DNA of 64,000 nucleotides from Bryoerythrophyllum caledonicum (GCA_963971425.1 OZ020526.1:1144180-1208179), one strand, 5' to 3'. Positions 46,365 to 57,322 are shown, counted from the first letter of the stretch. A program made the numbers and translations. Notes: a model not told the origin generated them from the sequence alone.

Positions 46365-47837
46365 CTAGTCGGAGAAATAATAAACATCCTCCTCTTCCTC
46401 CGATATAGGAGAGACCGGGAGGCTGTCCTGGAAAAGCTTGTTGTCACCGCATCCCGGTGGTTGATAAACCACCATCCGAAGCTCCTTAGGCTTGTTCTCC
46501 GTAATGTGAGTATCATTCCTCAACTCTTCAAGTATAACCTTCGAAGACTCCCCCAAAGAGGAAGAAGGGTGTCCCGGGACTTTCCCGGTGGAATTTCCCG
46601 GAAGCCCTTTTTGCCTCTTGTAAACTCTTGCCTCCAAACCTTTGGAGGACAATGAGCCTACTTCACTAATAGAATAATTTGGAGGAGAATTACCTTCCTC
46701 CGAAGAGGATGATTGTTGAGGAACATACTTCCTCTTGTCTTGCACAAGATCCCGATGTTGAGCCCGGACAAGACCCGCGGGTGGACCTCCGGTAATGACC
46801 TCCTTTCCTTCCACATACATCTCCGTGAGTTTGGCCATGGTCTTGCTTGTCTTCTCTTGGGCCTCCTTCGCTGTTTTGAGGTCCGTCATAGCCTTCGATA
46901 ATTTCCGATGTATTTCCCGGGAAGCGGCCACGATGTCCCGGTTGTCCTCCACTTCAAAAATTCCCCGGAGCACCCGGAGAAGACTTCTAGTTTCAAAAAG
47001 CTCGTTTTCTAAATCATTCACCTTGCGAGCACACTTGTTTAAGGTGTCTCTTAAAGTGGATGATCCAGAAGAACGGGGAGACTCCTCCGGTGTAGGCTGG
47101 AGCGGCCGGGAAGACTCCCCGGGAAGAAGTAAAGGAGAGGTCGTCGGTGAGTTTACCGGTAGAGTCACCCGGGAGGTTTTCCCGGGAAAAGCTCCTTGAG
47201 ATAATGAGGCTAGCCTCCAAATGTTTTTCTCTTCCTCCTCTAAGCATTCAAAATGCTCGTAAAGGTGAAATAGGTATGGCGTGAGGAAAACTTTCGTATT
47301 CTCACCTTCTTGAATGGCACGAATTTGAGGTGTTAACACTTCTTGAAGAAGAAGTGCCCAATCCGGAGAGGAGACGTCGAAATAAGCTTGCACATAAGCC
47401 GTTGCCAACCTCACCGGGATTCGCTCCTTCCGGTTGGGATGGAAAATCGAGTTTAAAAACTCAATCACCCTTCTCAACCTTAAATCGATGAAGCATGAGC
47501 TATGATATCCCTCGGAGGAATCATAGCTCCGAGAGGTGTGAGAATCTAGCAATACCTTGTTATTTCTCGGCTTCCAACCCTCCCGGTTTTCGAATGAGTA
47601 GACCTTCCTCAATTTCCTTCGAGTCCATACCCGAGGCTTGGCCCGGTAAGCTCCCCGGGAAGTCCCGGGTGATGCCAATTCTTCCACTACTCCACCTCCC
47701 GCCAACTTCCAAGGCTTCTCGTATAATCCTCCACACCCCATCCGAATGAGATCCTCTTCAAGTTGCCTTCCTTCTTCCGTCCCTTCCCGCTTGTTGGGAT
47801 CCACTTTCAACAACTTGAAAGTAGCCGGTAGAGCCAT
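46365..47837 (-). CDS. Gag-like protein of copy C, 490 residues
   Basis: Intact frame with start MALPATFKLLKVDPNKREGT at 47837, preceded on the coding strand by a leader of 1.6 kb. Residues 25-45 hold LEEDLIRMGCGGLYEKPW. Residues 120-200 hold LRLRRVIEFLNSIFHP, RLATAYVQAYFDV and KVFLTPYLFHLYEHF; these are the regions most conserved with copies A and B, and look like a helical capsid-like domain. Residues 260-350 are a predicted coiled coil (LNKCARKVNDLENELFETRS, then SKAMTDLKTAKEAQEK). The tail is Ser/Pro/Gly-rich and ends in an acidic EEEEDVYYFSD. No zinc knuckle, protease, RT, integrase or DDE triad is seen. The family is not one I can name. The arrangement fits a Gag-type packaging protein or a DNA-binding accessory of a non-autonomous element. 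Codons for PG and GK in the tail carry the CCGGGA motifs. Confidence 0.8.
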   Translation of the reverse strand: MALPATFKLLKVDPNKREGTEEGRQLEEDLIRMGCGGLYEKPWKLAGGGVVEELASPGTSRGAYRAKPRVWTRRKLRKVYSFENREGWKPRNNKVLLDSHTSRSYDSSEGYHSSCFIDLRLRRVIEFLNSIFHPNRKERIPVRLATAYVQAYFDVSSPDWALLLQEVLTPQIRAIQEGENTKVFLTPYLFHLYEHFECLEEEEKNIWRLASLSQGAFPGKTSRVTLPVNSPTTSPLLLPGESSRPLQPTPEESPRSSGSSTLRDTLNKCARKVNDLENELFETRSLLRVLRGIFEVEDNRDIVAASREIHRKLSKAMTDLKTAKEAQEKTSKTMAKLTEMYVEGKEVITGGPPAGLVRAQHRDLVQDKRKYVPQQSSSSEEGNSPPNYSISEVGSLSSKGLEARVYKRQKGLPGNSTGKVPGHPSSSLGESSKVILEELRNDTHITENKPKELRMVVYQPPGCGDNKLFQDSLPVSPISEEEEDVYYFSD

Positions 47838-49400
47838 GTTGTCCCGGGAAATTCACCGGGACACCTATGTCTCAAAAATGCTACTTGACTTACACAAAAA
47901 CAACACTTAAGTACAACACCCCTTTTGAAGTAAAGAGGTTTCTCAAGGGTTTACCGGTGACCACCGGGAGACCGGGACGAACTTAGAATTTGTGCAAGAC
48001 AAAGTTATGCAAAATTTGCATAACTCTTCTCACAAATCCAAACAATCACAAGCCTTCTTACAAAAGAAGAGAAACAACAATAGAAGTGAGAGTAGGAGTT
48101 TTTATGACAAACAAGGAGATTTTACAAACAAGCAATTGTACAACTAGAAGTTGCACATACACAAAAGATGAAATTTACAAGGTGGAGGCACTTTGCTTAC
48201 AAAGATTCAAGTGCCTTGGAGTTGCTTCCGCCACTCCTAGTCTCTTTGCGCTTCTCGCACTCTTACAACCTTCAAACCCCAAAAACCCTAATCTAAAATA
48301 GATTTAGGTTTTTGGGTTTTCTTCCGTCTTCTTCTTCCTTCAAGCTCCAAGCTCCACCAAGGTTTTTAAGATTCAAACCCTAACTCTAAATCTCTCAAAA
48401 CTTAGTTTCCTCACTTCTAAAATTTAAAGACACAAAAGAGGAAATCCTTCCTCTTGTAATTGTGCAAGCCTCTTTACTCACAAACCCACCAATTGTATCT
48501 ACCCTAGACACTCCTCGGTCTCTTACTTCCTTGCATCAAAGAGGACAAGAAAAAGGAGAGACAACCCAAGAAGAACAACAAAAAAAAAAAAAACAAACAA
48601 CCTCTCCTCCCCTTGGTGTCTTCGCGGCCCTCCTCTTCTTCCTCCTCTATTAAAATAAAAGCTATTGTCCGGGCCGGGGGATAGGGTCCCGGTCCCGGTC
48701 CCGGTCCTTTCTTTTTTTTTTTTTTTTTTTTTTGACACAAAGTCCTGTCCGGGCCGGGGGATCGGGTCCCGGTCCCGGCTGGTGGTCGGGCCGGGGGTTG
48801 TGACCCGGTCCCGGCCACCACAGGGTCGGGGTTGGGATCCCGGCCCTGGGCCATTTATTTATTTATTTATTTATATATATATATATATATTTTTTTATTT
48901 TTATTTTTATTTTTTATTTTATTTTTATATTTAAAAAAAAATCTAATTTATTTTATTCTTTTCTAATTAAATAAAAATCTAATTCATTTACAAAACAAAA
49001 CATAAAGACTAACTAACTGACTAAAAGAATTTGAAAAAAAACTACAATTACTAATATAACTAATCTATCTTCTTACTAATCTAGTTAAATAAGGTATTAA
49101 CTAATATGTGAAAACCTTAACTATAAAAATTTGATTAGAATGGTGGTTCCACATAAAGAAGTACCGGGAAGGTTTTCGGACTATCCCGGGAAAGGTTTTC
49201 CCGGCCTCCCGGGCATCTTTCATAGTGTTTCCGGGTATAGGAATTTACTAGTTTAAGACCCGGTATTATTACCATTCTAAAACTAATTAAGAAGTTAAGC
49301 ATTTTCCTATTTTACCTAATTCTTATACTAACTAATTATATGTACAATTAACTACTTTCTAACAACAATTAATCAAAACAAATACTTTTAACTCATTTTT
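47838..49400 (-). other. Leader of copy C
   Basis: About 1.6 kb between the gag-like gene and the hairpin end. It includes a C/G-rich block of GGTCCCGG repeats with a run of 24 T (48660-48850), an (AT)n and ATTT stretch (48850-48960), and another CCCGGGAA cluster at 49160-49265. No conserved protein is visible. Open frames over the GGTCCCGG block are compositional artefacts. Confidence 0.6.
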
Positions 49401-49417
49401 TTAGTGGGGCCTATAAA

Positions 49418-49439
49418 GTGGGAGTTTTCACACTCCCAC
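49418..49439. repeat. Terminal hairpin of copy C
   Basis: GTGGGAGT and ACTCCCAC form a perfect 8-bp stem with a 6-nt loop, one base from the end of the element. Compared with copy B the stem differs at one base pair (G-C for A-T), a compensatory change. Confidence 0.87.
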
Positions 49440-49440
49440 A

Positions 49441-50450
49441 TTCACTTTTGATTTTTCCTACGGTATTATGTGATGTACAACTTCTTATTGACCATTTGGA
49501 TTATCATTTAAAACAATATCGAGTTCACAAAAAAATATAACGTTAATTGAGAATTATTGAACCTCCACTCATTGCACAATTTTTTTGAATATGCTACACT
49601 CCTTGTCTACCTCTCAAAATTGGTACATAGCAAACTAACATCATGCTTAACATTAGAGTAATTGATTGACACCCTTTACAGTGCAAAAGTTTGACACTAA
49701 TTGGAGTCAAAGTCAGCTGATCCAGTAAACGCAGGGAAGAAAATGAGCCCTTTCTCTACTTCAACCGTTATAATCTTTCAATCCGTGGGGTAATACTTTA
49801 TGAAATTTTGTGAGTATATTATTTAATTAGTAAGGATTAAGATCCTACGGTTAAAACTACAAAAAAAACTTTATTTTGTCTTCCTTGCTACATGCACTAA
49901 AACAAGCAATTTTGACAATTTTGGGCCAAGGTACCAAAAACACTTCTACCTTTCCACATAAAACATTGAGATCTTCGTATAATTCACTTTTGATTTTTCC
50001 TACGGTATTATGTGATGTAAACCTTGTTATTGACCAGTTGGATTCTCATTTGAAACAATATCGAGTTCACAAAAAAATATAACGTTCATTGAGAATTATT
50101 GAACCTCCACTCATTGCACAATTTTTTTGAATATGCTACACTCCTTGTCTACCTCTCAAAATTGGTACATAGCAAACTAACATCATGCTTAACATTAGAG
50201 TAATTGATTGACACCCTTTACAGTGCAAAAGTTTGACACTAATTGGAGTCAAAGTCAGCTGATCCAGTAAACGCAGGGAAGAAAATGAGCCCTTTCTCTA
50301 CTTCAACCGTTATAATCTTTCAATCCGTGGGGTAATACTTTATGAAATTTTGTGAGTATATTATTTAATTAGTAAGGATTAAGATCCTACGGTTAAAACT
50401 ACAAAAAAACTTTATTTTGTCTATCTTGCTAAATGCACTAAAACAAGCAT
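49441..50450 (+). repeat. Two tandem copies of a 540-bp non-coding unit
   Basis: The sequence from 49446 recurs 542 bp later (from 49988) at about 97 percent identity by eye. The first unit began at about 44560 before copy C split it. Shared landmarks are CTACGGTATTATGTGATGTA, AATATGCTACACTCCTTGTC and CAGCTGATCCAGTAAACGC. A diverged third copy lies at 52780-53335. Confidence 0.9.
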
Positions 50451-50499
50451 TTTTAACAGTTTTTGGTTGAGATATTCTCAACATCATATATGGACCAGG

Positions 50500-50640
50500 G
50501 TACTTTGGGTATCAATAGCGAGGGTATCACCACCAGGGTATGAATTCGTAGTTATCAATACCCGGATTACAACCGAGGTATCAACTTAGGGTGTCAACTA
50601 GGGTTTCGTATTAGGGTTTTGGAAATTAGGGTATCAATGG
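50500..50640. repeat. AGGGTATCAA-rich simple repeat
   Basis: Variants of AGGGTATCAA(C/T) recur about eight times, ending just before the CG-alternating palindrome at 50678. Confidence 0.6.
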
Positions 50641-50677
50641 AGGATATCAACCTTAGGAACTTTGGGTAGTCCTACGA

Positions 50678-50699
50678 GGGGTGTGCGCGCGCACACCCC
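50678..50699. repeat. GTGTGCGCGCGCACAC palindrome, left of the gap
   Basis: A 22-bp perfect palindrome of alternating purine and pyrimidine (CCCC/GGGG ends). The same core is found at 51105-51122 on the other side of the N run. Such sequences form hairpins or Z-DNA and are hard to sequence. Confidence 0.85.
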
Positions 50700-50715
50700 T
50701 GGCAGTAGTTGTTGG

Positions 50716-50915
50716 NNNNNNNNNNNNNNNNNNNNNNNNNNNNNNNNNNNNNNNNNNNNNNNNNNNNNNNNNNNNNNNNNNNNNNNNNNNNNNNNNNNNN
50801 NNNNNNNNNNNNNNNNNNNNNNNNNNNNNNNNNNNNNNNNNNNNNNNNNNNNNNNNNNNNNNNNNNNNNNNNNNNNNNNNNNNNNNNNNNNNNNNNNNNN
50901 NNNNNNNNNNNNNNN
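50716..50915. other. Assembly gap of 200 N
   Basis: A run of exactly 200 N, a placeholder length. The real size is unknown. The open frames shown crossing it mean nothing. Confidence 0.99.
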
Positions 50916-51104
50916 ACCGCGCCTCAGGGCCGCGCCTGCAGCGCCACGATGGGTTTTGGTTTTTGAGGCAGCGCGCCTTCGACGATGCGCAACAAATGGG
51001 GAGGTTGACGGCGACATCTGATCGCGGTGGAAGCTTTGTTTTGGTGTTCGGTTTTCGAATTGATGTTATTCGACACTATTGATGGTGGAGCACCAGCAGT
51101 AGGG

Positions 51105-51122
51105 GGTGTGCGCGCGCACACC
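51105..51122. repeat. GTGTGCGCGCGCACAC palindrome, right of the gap
   Basis: Same core as 50678-50699. The short sequences next to both (CAGTAG-GGG on this side, GGCAGTAG after the left one) suggest the gap lies within a tandem or inverted repeat. Confidence 0.85.
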
Positions 51123-51189
51123 TCCAGTCTTCGGTCACTCTATGAATCGCCACGTGAACTCCACGTACACTTGCTGACGTGGTTGCGTA

Positions 51190-51300
51190 GCTAGGGTTTG
51201 TGACTGTGGCTAGGGCTTGGTAGTGGCGGCTAGGGTTTGGTTGAGGCGGCTAGGGTTTGGGGTTCAAGGTGTGGCGGCTAGGGTTTTCAGTAGTGCCTTG
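51190..51300. repeat. Interspersed CTAGGGTTT (telomere-like) motifs
   Basis: GGCTAGGGTTTG or close variants occur six times at 15-25 bp spacing. The core TAGGGTTT is the plant telomere unit (TTTAGGG) and, read on the minus strand, the telo-box AAACCCTA found in plant promoters. It is not a continuous telomere array. A promoter role for the rightward gene is possible but unproven. Confidence 0.6.
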
Positions 51301-52779
51301 ATGTGCCATACTAAGGATTTGATACTATACTACGAGCTACTCTCTTCACTTGAGTTCTGTGTGATTTTGGTGTCATTATTTCAGTGGAACGAAGGTTGGA
51401 TCACTAGTTGTTCATTGCTATCTTATTGTAGCTATCAACTATTGTTGAATTTGCGTTTTTGAACATACTCAAGCTGGTGTTCCCTTGTCTGAGCTCAAAT
51501 TTTGGTACTGCTGACCTTCCACTATCGCAACTATGACTGAACTTTAATCATCATGAATCAAAACCTGTAGATTTCTTGTATTCATAATTGAAATAAATTC
51601 AAAAGCTTACCAAAATTCACAAGAATCTCCTCAATGTGTGAACTTCCTCCTCCAATCTACACAGTACACAAAATCTGACAAAAATTAGTGAATGAATAAA
51701 AAATGCACATGGCTTCAAGATTATGATTGCAAGAGAGCTCACCTTAGAAAGTGGGAAGAGAAATGACCACTAGGGTTTGCAAAGAAACCTTATATTCATG
51801 TTGGAACCTTGTGCCTCAAGTTTACTAGTCAAAATTTGACTTTTAGAACTTTGGACATTTTGCTTTGTTTCTCCTTATGGTTAAACTTTTTACATACTAT
51901 ATTAAAATTTCGGGCTATATGTAATACAAAGATGTTTAGGAGTTTTTATCACATAGTTTACCATATAAATTTTATGCATGTGTTGCAGGGAAAGGGGGAA
52001 GAGTTGAAAAACATGTCCAACATCAATGACAGAATGGTGATTTAATGTTGAACGCCATCAAGCATCAATGCATCTACCCCTAACACGTGCAACGTATCTT
52101 GAGGTAAACATTTATTGTCATACAAGTTTAAGATTGATTTTTGATTGATCTTTTATGCTATGTTGTTTGTAGAATAACCTTTATGTAGATGTAAAAAATC
52201 TTTTTTTTATTAGCAATAGTGACAAGTTCCAATGGTATCAGTAATAGCAAGTAGACAACATGGCTCATTTTCTTCCCTAGGTTCAGTGGATTCCCTACGT
52301 TTCAGTTCACTTGGATTCAAAAGATTGCATCACACATGATCTAGATTCATTATCATCATGTCAAAAGTGCCTCAAGTTCCATTTTGCACTAATGTTTAGG
52401 GATGCAGAAGAGGTGTAGCATATTTAACCCATGAAGGATCAAGTGTCAAAAATGGGCTTTTTGAAAGTTCGGTCAGGTTCCTATGGTGTCAATTTCCAAC
52501 ATTCCTCTTTGAAAATTTTACCATAGGAAGGCATTACCAAGACCTTAGTGGGAAAACAATTTTTACCTAAATTGGACATTTTATCAAAAAATTTTACGGT
52601 TTTGAATTTCAAATGGGGAGAGCGAGCAAGTCGGGCACGTCCAAAACCTTTTGCTACGACACTCTCTTGAATGTGAGATTTTCAGTACTCGCAAGTAATA
52701 TTATGTTCTTTCATGGTGTCAAAATAAGTTCCTCTCTTTAGTGAAAAATAGCTTATCAATCCAGGTCAAACATTTTCAG
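51301..52779. other. Non-coding middle part of the 17.6-kb element
   Basis: AT-rich, no open frame longer than about 80 codons and no motif I recognise. It may hold the promoter, the leader or 5' exons of the rightward gene. Confidence 0.4.
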
Positions 52780-53335
52780 ACATTGTCAGTCAGTGTTGGG
52801 CAAGGTACCAAAAAAACTTCTTGTTTTCCAAATAAAACCTAGATATCTTTCTTTTTTTCATTTTTTTTTTCTTTCACAACAATATGTGGTGTAAACCTTC
52901 TTATTGACCATTTGAATTAAACCTTCTTAAACATATTAAGTTCACAAAAAATTACAGTGTGAATGAACAAATCCGAACTTTCACTATTTGCATAGTTGTT
53001 TTGAATATGCTACACCCATTCTCTACCTCTAAAAATTGGTGTACAAGAAACTAACATCATGCTTAACAAGATGGTTATGGATTTAGACCTTGTGTAGTGC
53101 AAAAATTTGACACTAAGTGAAATCAAAGTTTGCTGGTCCACTGCACGCAGGGAAGTATATGAACCATGGGCTTGACTTCAAACACTATATTCTATCAATC
53201 CATGCGGTCAAAGTTTATGAAATTTTGTTTATGTGTTACTCAATAATCAGAATTTTGATCCTACGGTCAAAATTAGAAATAAAAGTTTTTGTTTCTATTT
53301 TGTTCATTGCACTAGAATCCATCAATTTTAAAGTG
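52780..53335 (+). repeat. Diverged third copy of the 540-bp unit
   Basis: Shares GGTACCAAAAA.ACTTCT, ATGTGGTGTAAACCTTCTTA, GAATATGCTACACCCATTC and CTAACATCATGCTTAAC with the units at 49441-50450 in the same order, at perhaps 75-80 percent identity. It ends about 200 bp before the start of the rightward gene. Confidence 0.85.
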
Positions 53336-53552
53336 TTTTTGGTATAAGGCTGTCATTGTACCTTCAGGGTTAAAGACTTCGTGCAAGGAGTTTATGCTCT
53401 ACCAATTCTTATTTTTTTCATTTCAAAGCTGTTTCATCAAAAGGTCCTATATCATCATTATATTTTGAACAATAAATATGTGTTTAGAATCATATTTTTT
53501 ATCATATGAATGGTGCTTTGAAGGTTGACATTTAGTACAAGTATTTTGACTT

Positions 53553-56500
53553 ATGTGCAGCCATAATGTTCCTATGTTTTCAATAGTGATAATGGAGAGC
53601 CGCACGATTCAAACTCCTTCAATACGGCCACACATCCAAAGGGATAATTTGCATTCCAATAGCTCTGTCGGGGCTCGATTAGTACGAGCAGCACGTGCAA
53701 GGCAAATTCAACAGAGATCTTATGGGACCATGACATCTGAATTGGAAAGGGCAGTAGAACTGCTTTCTGAAGTAGGAAATGTGGTGGGCTTAACAACTAG
53801 GGAGCATGCATTCAAAAGTGGCATGGAATTGAATGAATCCAAGTTGTTTCCATTCGAGGTGGCGGTGCATATCACTAGGGTAGATGATGCATTGCATTGG
53901 ACCGGAGAGATTATAGGAGAACGCCTTGGCATGTGTGTGGGCTTGATCATTCGTTGGCATCGGTCTTTCCTACGTATAGTGGCTGTAGAACATGATATTG
54001 CAAGTGTCCATGGTGACATTGGATCTCAGATAGCGCCTACACAAATGATGGCCCGAGAATTTGATTTTCCTGAGTTCATCAACACACCAGGATCCACCGA
54101 GAGGTCTCGACGCAGTAGTCAAGCTTCTAACGCCGTAGATGCAAATTCGCCGTTTTCCCAACCTACTCTCTCAAATATCCATGATTTGCCCCATGTAGAT
54201 GGATTTGTTTATGTTAGACCAACACGTCGTCCCTATTCTATGCAAAATAGGAGAAGGAGAGATTCAAGAGAGCCATCATTGACTGAAGCTGCACCATCTA
54301 AGGTATCGCTTAGAAGCGTGCAAATTGCAATGGCACAAGGAGGATGCAAACGCAATTGTTTGAGGGACGTTCCAGCAAGGTATCTATTGGACATGCGATA
54401 TAGTGCATGGGCTACTGATTTTTCTCTACGAAGTACGTGGATGAGACAAATGCTGATTTCTTTTTATACAAGGACGGAAGGAACTCGTCGAGACAAGTTT
54501 GTAACAAAGTTAGATGGGAAAGAAGTTTGCAATGCTTGCTACGCTCTTGGGGTTGGATATTCACAGAGGCGCTTTAAGCAATTGAAGAAAGACTGTCTAA
54601 TATATGGAAGAGTGACATCGATTCACGGCAATACCCTTTCAGATCCAATTAGAGAGAGCACTAGAATGTCTGCGGCAGAGGCTTGCTTTAAATCGTTTGT
54701 CGATGAAGCTGGTTGTCCTCAACCTCATCGGTGTATTCGCCGTAAGAGTGACAACGAAGTGGTGCCTCTCATTCTCCTTCCTATGAATACAGCCAAATTT
54801 GATGTATTCAATTACGTAAACGAGGAGGTCAAGAGAATTTGTAATGGAGAAATCATTTCTATGAGTTCGTTCCGGAGGATGTGGCGCATCAAGTATCCCC
54901 ACGTTCAGGTACCTCCATTCTCAAGATTCTCAAAGTGTTATCATTGTTGGGAGTATAAATGTGCCATGGAGGGAACCACCAATGTGGATGCAAGGATAAA
55001 GATAAAAGAATTGTTTATGTTGCATTTGCGCAACCAGATGGAAGAACGTAGACATTATTGGATATTCAAGAGGTCGTGTTATATTAGCCCTGAGTTGTAC
55101 ATGTGCATCATAGTGGATGGCATGGACCAGAATACGACCATGGTATCGAGGATGCGGCAGACTGTGAAGAACATTGAACACCGGTTTGTGAAGACTCATT
55201 TGTGTGGTGCTCTTGTACATGGGATTGGTTTATATTGCGACGTGTGGTTTGGAGCTCACCACAAACACGATAGCAACCAAGTCGTGAGTACATTGTTGTA
55301 CGTGATAGGAGATGTGCTGCGGAGGAGGGATTTTTTGCCACCAACATTGCGAATCCAGGCGGACAACTGCACACGCGAGAACAAAAACATTTATATGTTT
55401 GCTCTATGTGCTACATTGGTGGGATTGGGGTTTTTCCAGGAGGTGGAACTATCTTTTCTTATAGTGGGCCATACCCACGAAGATATTGATCAACGCTTCA
55501 GTTGTATATCAAATACGTTGAAGAGGTCGGACGTGGATTCGTTGAAGGAAATGATGAGTCTTATAGAACGAGGAACATCTCCTACAGAGGCATTTGTTAG
55601 CGCCCGGCTGCTAGAGAATGTATGGGATTGGAAATTGTTCATAACTCCTCACTTACTGACAGGTCAGGATTCATTGGTGGGCATAACATTTCCGCACCAC
55701 ATGCGATTCTATATGGACAATCGAGAAGGGACTCGTGAGGTTCGAGTTCAACACAAGCATTATTGCAAAGATCCATGGGGACCCGAGGCAGGGACGAAAA
55801 CTTTGAGGTCGTTGCCAAGTAGGGATGAGCGACCAACGTTTGCGGAAGTATTTGCAGCGGACGAACGGGAGTTGAAGGCGTTGGATGACTTTATTGTATA
55901 TAAAGAAAGGTGCATCCAAAGATTGCAGCATGAGGACAAGAATCGTGAGGCAAAAGTAGAGGCTGAAAGATTGAAACTCTATTTAGCTGAATTTCCACAC
56001 AAAGATTGTAGCAATGAGCATCGTTCCTCACCGTTTTGGCCTTCAGAGTTCTCGAACACCGGACCTACGGCGAGTGCATCTTTGGATGTAATGGATGGTG
56101 CAAGTGAAGAAAATCGCGAGATAGATGTCGTAGAGCAGGTAGTGGCGATGCTTCCAAATGCCGAGGCTCGAGGATACTTTGGTCCTCGTAGAGGAAGACC
56201 CTCTAATCAAGCACTGCGCAGGGCACAACGAACAGAGCGGAACAATGTTGAGGAAAGAACCGAAGAAGGAGCAATGTATGAAGGTAATCACGATCCATTT
56301 CCACCATTTAATCCACAATCTGATATCTGTTGTGGACAATTTGTAGCCTTGAGTGTTGATCGAGCAGAAATAGAAGGCGGTGTACCATTCTATGTGGGGA
56401 AAGTGATTGAGGAAGGAAAAAACCGATGGAGACTTAAGATAAAGGTTTGTTGGTATTGGCGTAGCATTCAAAGGGGGGTTGTTGATGGACATGGGTCTTC

Positions 56501-56783
56501 TGCACAGCGATATGCAAATTGCATGGACTCAATCTGGGAGCCATCTGGGTAGAGCCATAGTTGGGTAGAAAAAGATGCATGCATTTTTTCATGGGTAGTC
56601 ACACCGGAAAGAACCATGTCAGGGGCCAGCGGGTGGAGAAAGCGCAATGTATTTGGAGTGCAGGTTGAAAGTAGGATTCGCATTCTTCAATCGGCAAAGG
56701 CTCACATACTACAATATATTGCAATGCAAACCGAAGCTATCGATGACGACCGTTTGCAAGTAGCCCTAAATTCTATGGAGTAG
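53553..56783 (+). CDS. DUF7869-like protein, candidate transposase, with one in-frame TAG
   Basis: The frame from 53553 (or the Met at 53592) gives 999 codons to a TAG at 56550-56552, then continues for 76 more codons in the same frame to a TAG at 56781-56783; this tail (SHSWVEKDACIFSWVVTPER) reads as real protein. Residues 1-150 are basic and include RAARARQIQQR. A Cys/His cluster (SKCYHCWEYKC, about residue 460-470) could bind zinc. The core, about residues 510-680, has MCIIVDGMDQNTTM, then LRIQADNCTRENKNIYMFAL, then VGHTHEDIDQRFSCISNTLK. This D...D-N...H-x-H-x-D-x-D layout is that of the DUF7869 domain known from large multi-copy families in several eukaryotes, and suits an RNase-H-like nuclease fold. 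The C terminus may be a chromatin-reader-like small domain (GQFVALSVDRAEIEGGVPFY). I infer it is the transposase; catalysis is not shown. Confidence 0.8.
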
Positions 56784-57322
56784 ATAGTCTGCCTTTTTGA
56801 GAGTATACTAGTTGTGTATGGTAATTGATATATAGTGTATGTGTAAGAGTAGTATATTCTAAGGGTGATGTAAGACGTTATGTCATTAATCCTTTAGAGT
56901 AAAGATGTGTTTACTATTGGTGCTAAGTCCATTTGTAGAAGCATCTATATTTAGTTTTCACCATTGTATGCATTATGTACTACGTAGAATATCTTTTAAT
57001 CAACTGCCAACCCTTGCATAAAATATGTTTTTTTGTAATTACGCCTGTTTATATACTACAATCCTTCAAATCTATCTTTGAAATATTGTGAAACTATATT
57101 AAATACAGATTTATCTAGTATTAACGAGGGGCCACCAAAAATTAGTTGAAAATGCCAAAAAACCGCTTCCAATATTAACAACCATGATTGTACGTAATAT
57201 TGTTGTAGAAGCTCAATTTTTTTTCTTTGGAAATCATTTTTTTTCATTTATTATTTTTTTTTTTTGTAATTTTGCCACTTTTGTTCGCAATGGCCGCCGT
57301 TGTACCCAAGTGCACTTTTATA
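56784..57322. other. 3' region of the rightward gene
   Basis: AT-rich stretch between the last stop and the right inverted repeat. No coding signal. Poly-T runs lie at 57219-57263. Confidence 0.4.

Larger units (their letters stand above)
44664..49440 (-). mobile_element. Copy C of the TG...CA gag-like element family, intact ORF
   Basis: A 4777-bp insertion starting TGTCGTAGTCCAG and ending CACTCCCACA, flanked by TTCAC. The empty site in the neighbouring 540-bp repeat proves the exact limits. It shares the left-end block with copies A, B and D, the right-end hairpin with copy B, and its gag-like protein with A and B. CCCGGGAA and related motifs occur throughout. The ends are not repeats of each other, so no LTR is present. 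It is the best preserved copy and the most recent by its intact ORF. It has no polymerase or transposase. Confidence 0.92.

Noticed and set aside
50634-51082. Open frames across the gap
   Set aside because: Most of their length is N; they carry no information.
51190-51300. Interstitial telomere array
   Set aside because: The TAGGGTTT units are spaced by 15-25 bp of other sequence and number only about six.
56550-56783. Reassigned TAG codon
   Set aside because: TAG also serves as the final stop of the rightward gene and of the Tc1 transposase frame, and the EXO70, OVATE and gypsy genes need no recoding. Two nonsense changes or readthrough explain the data better.
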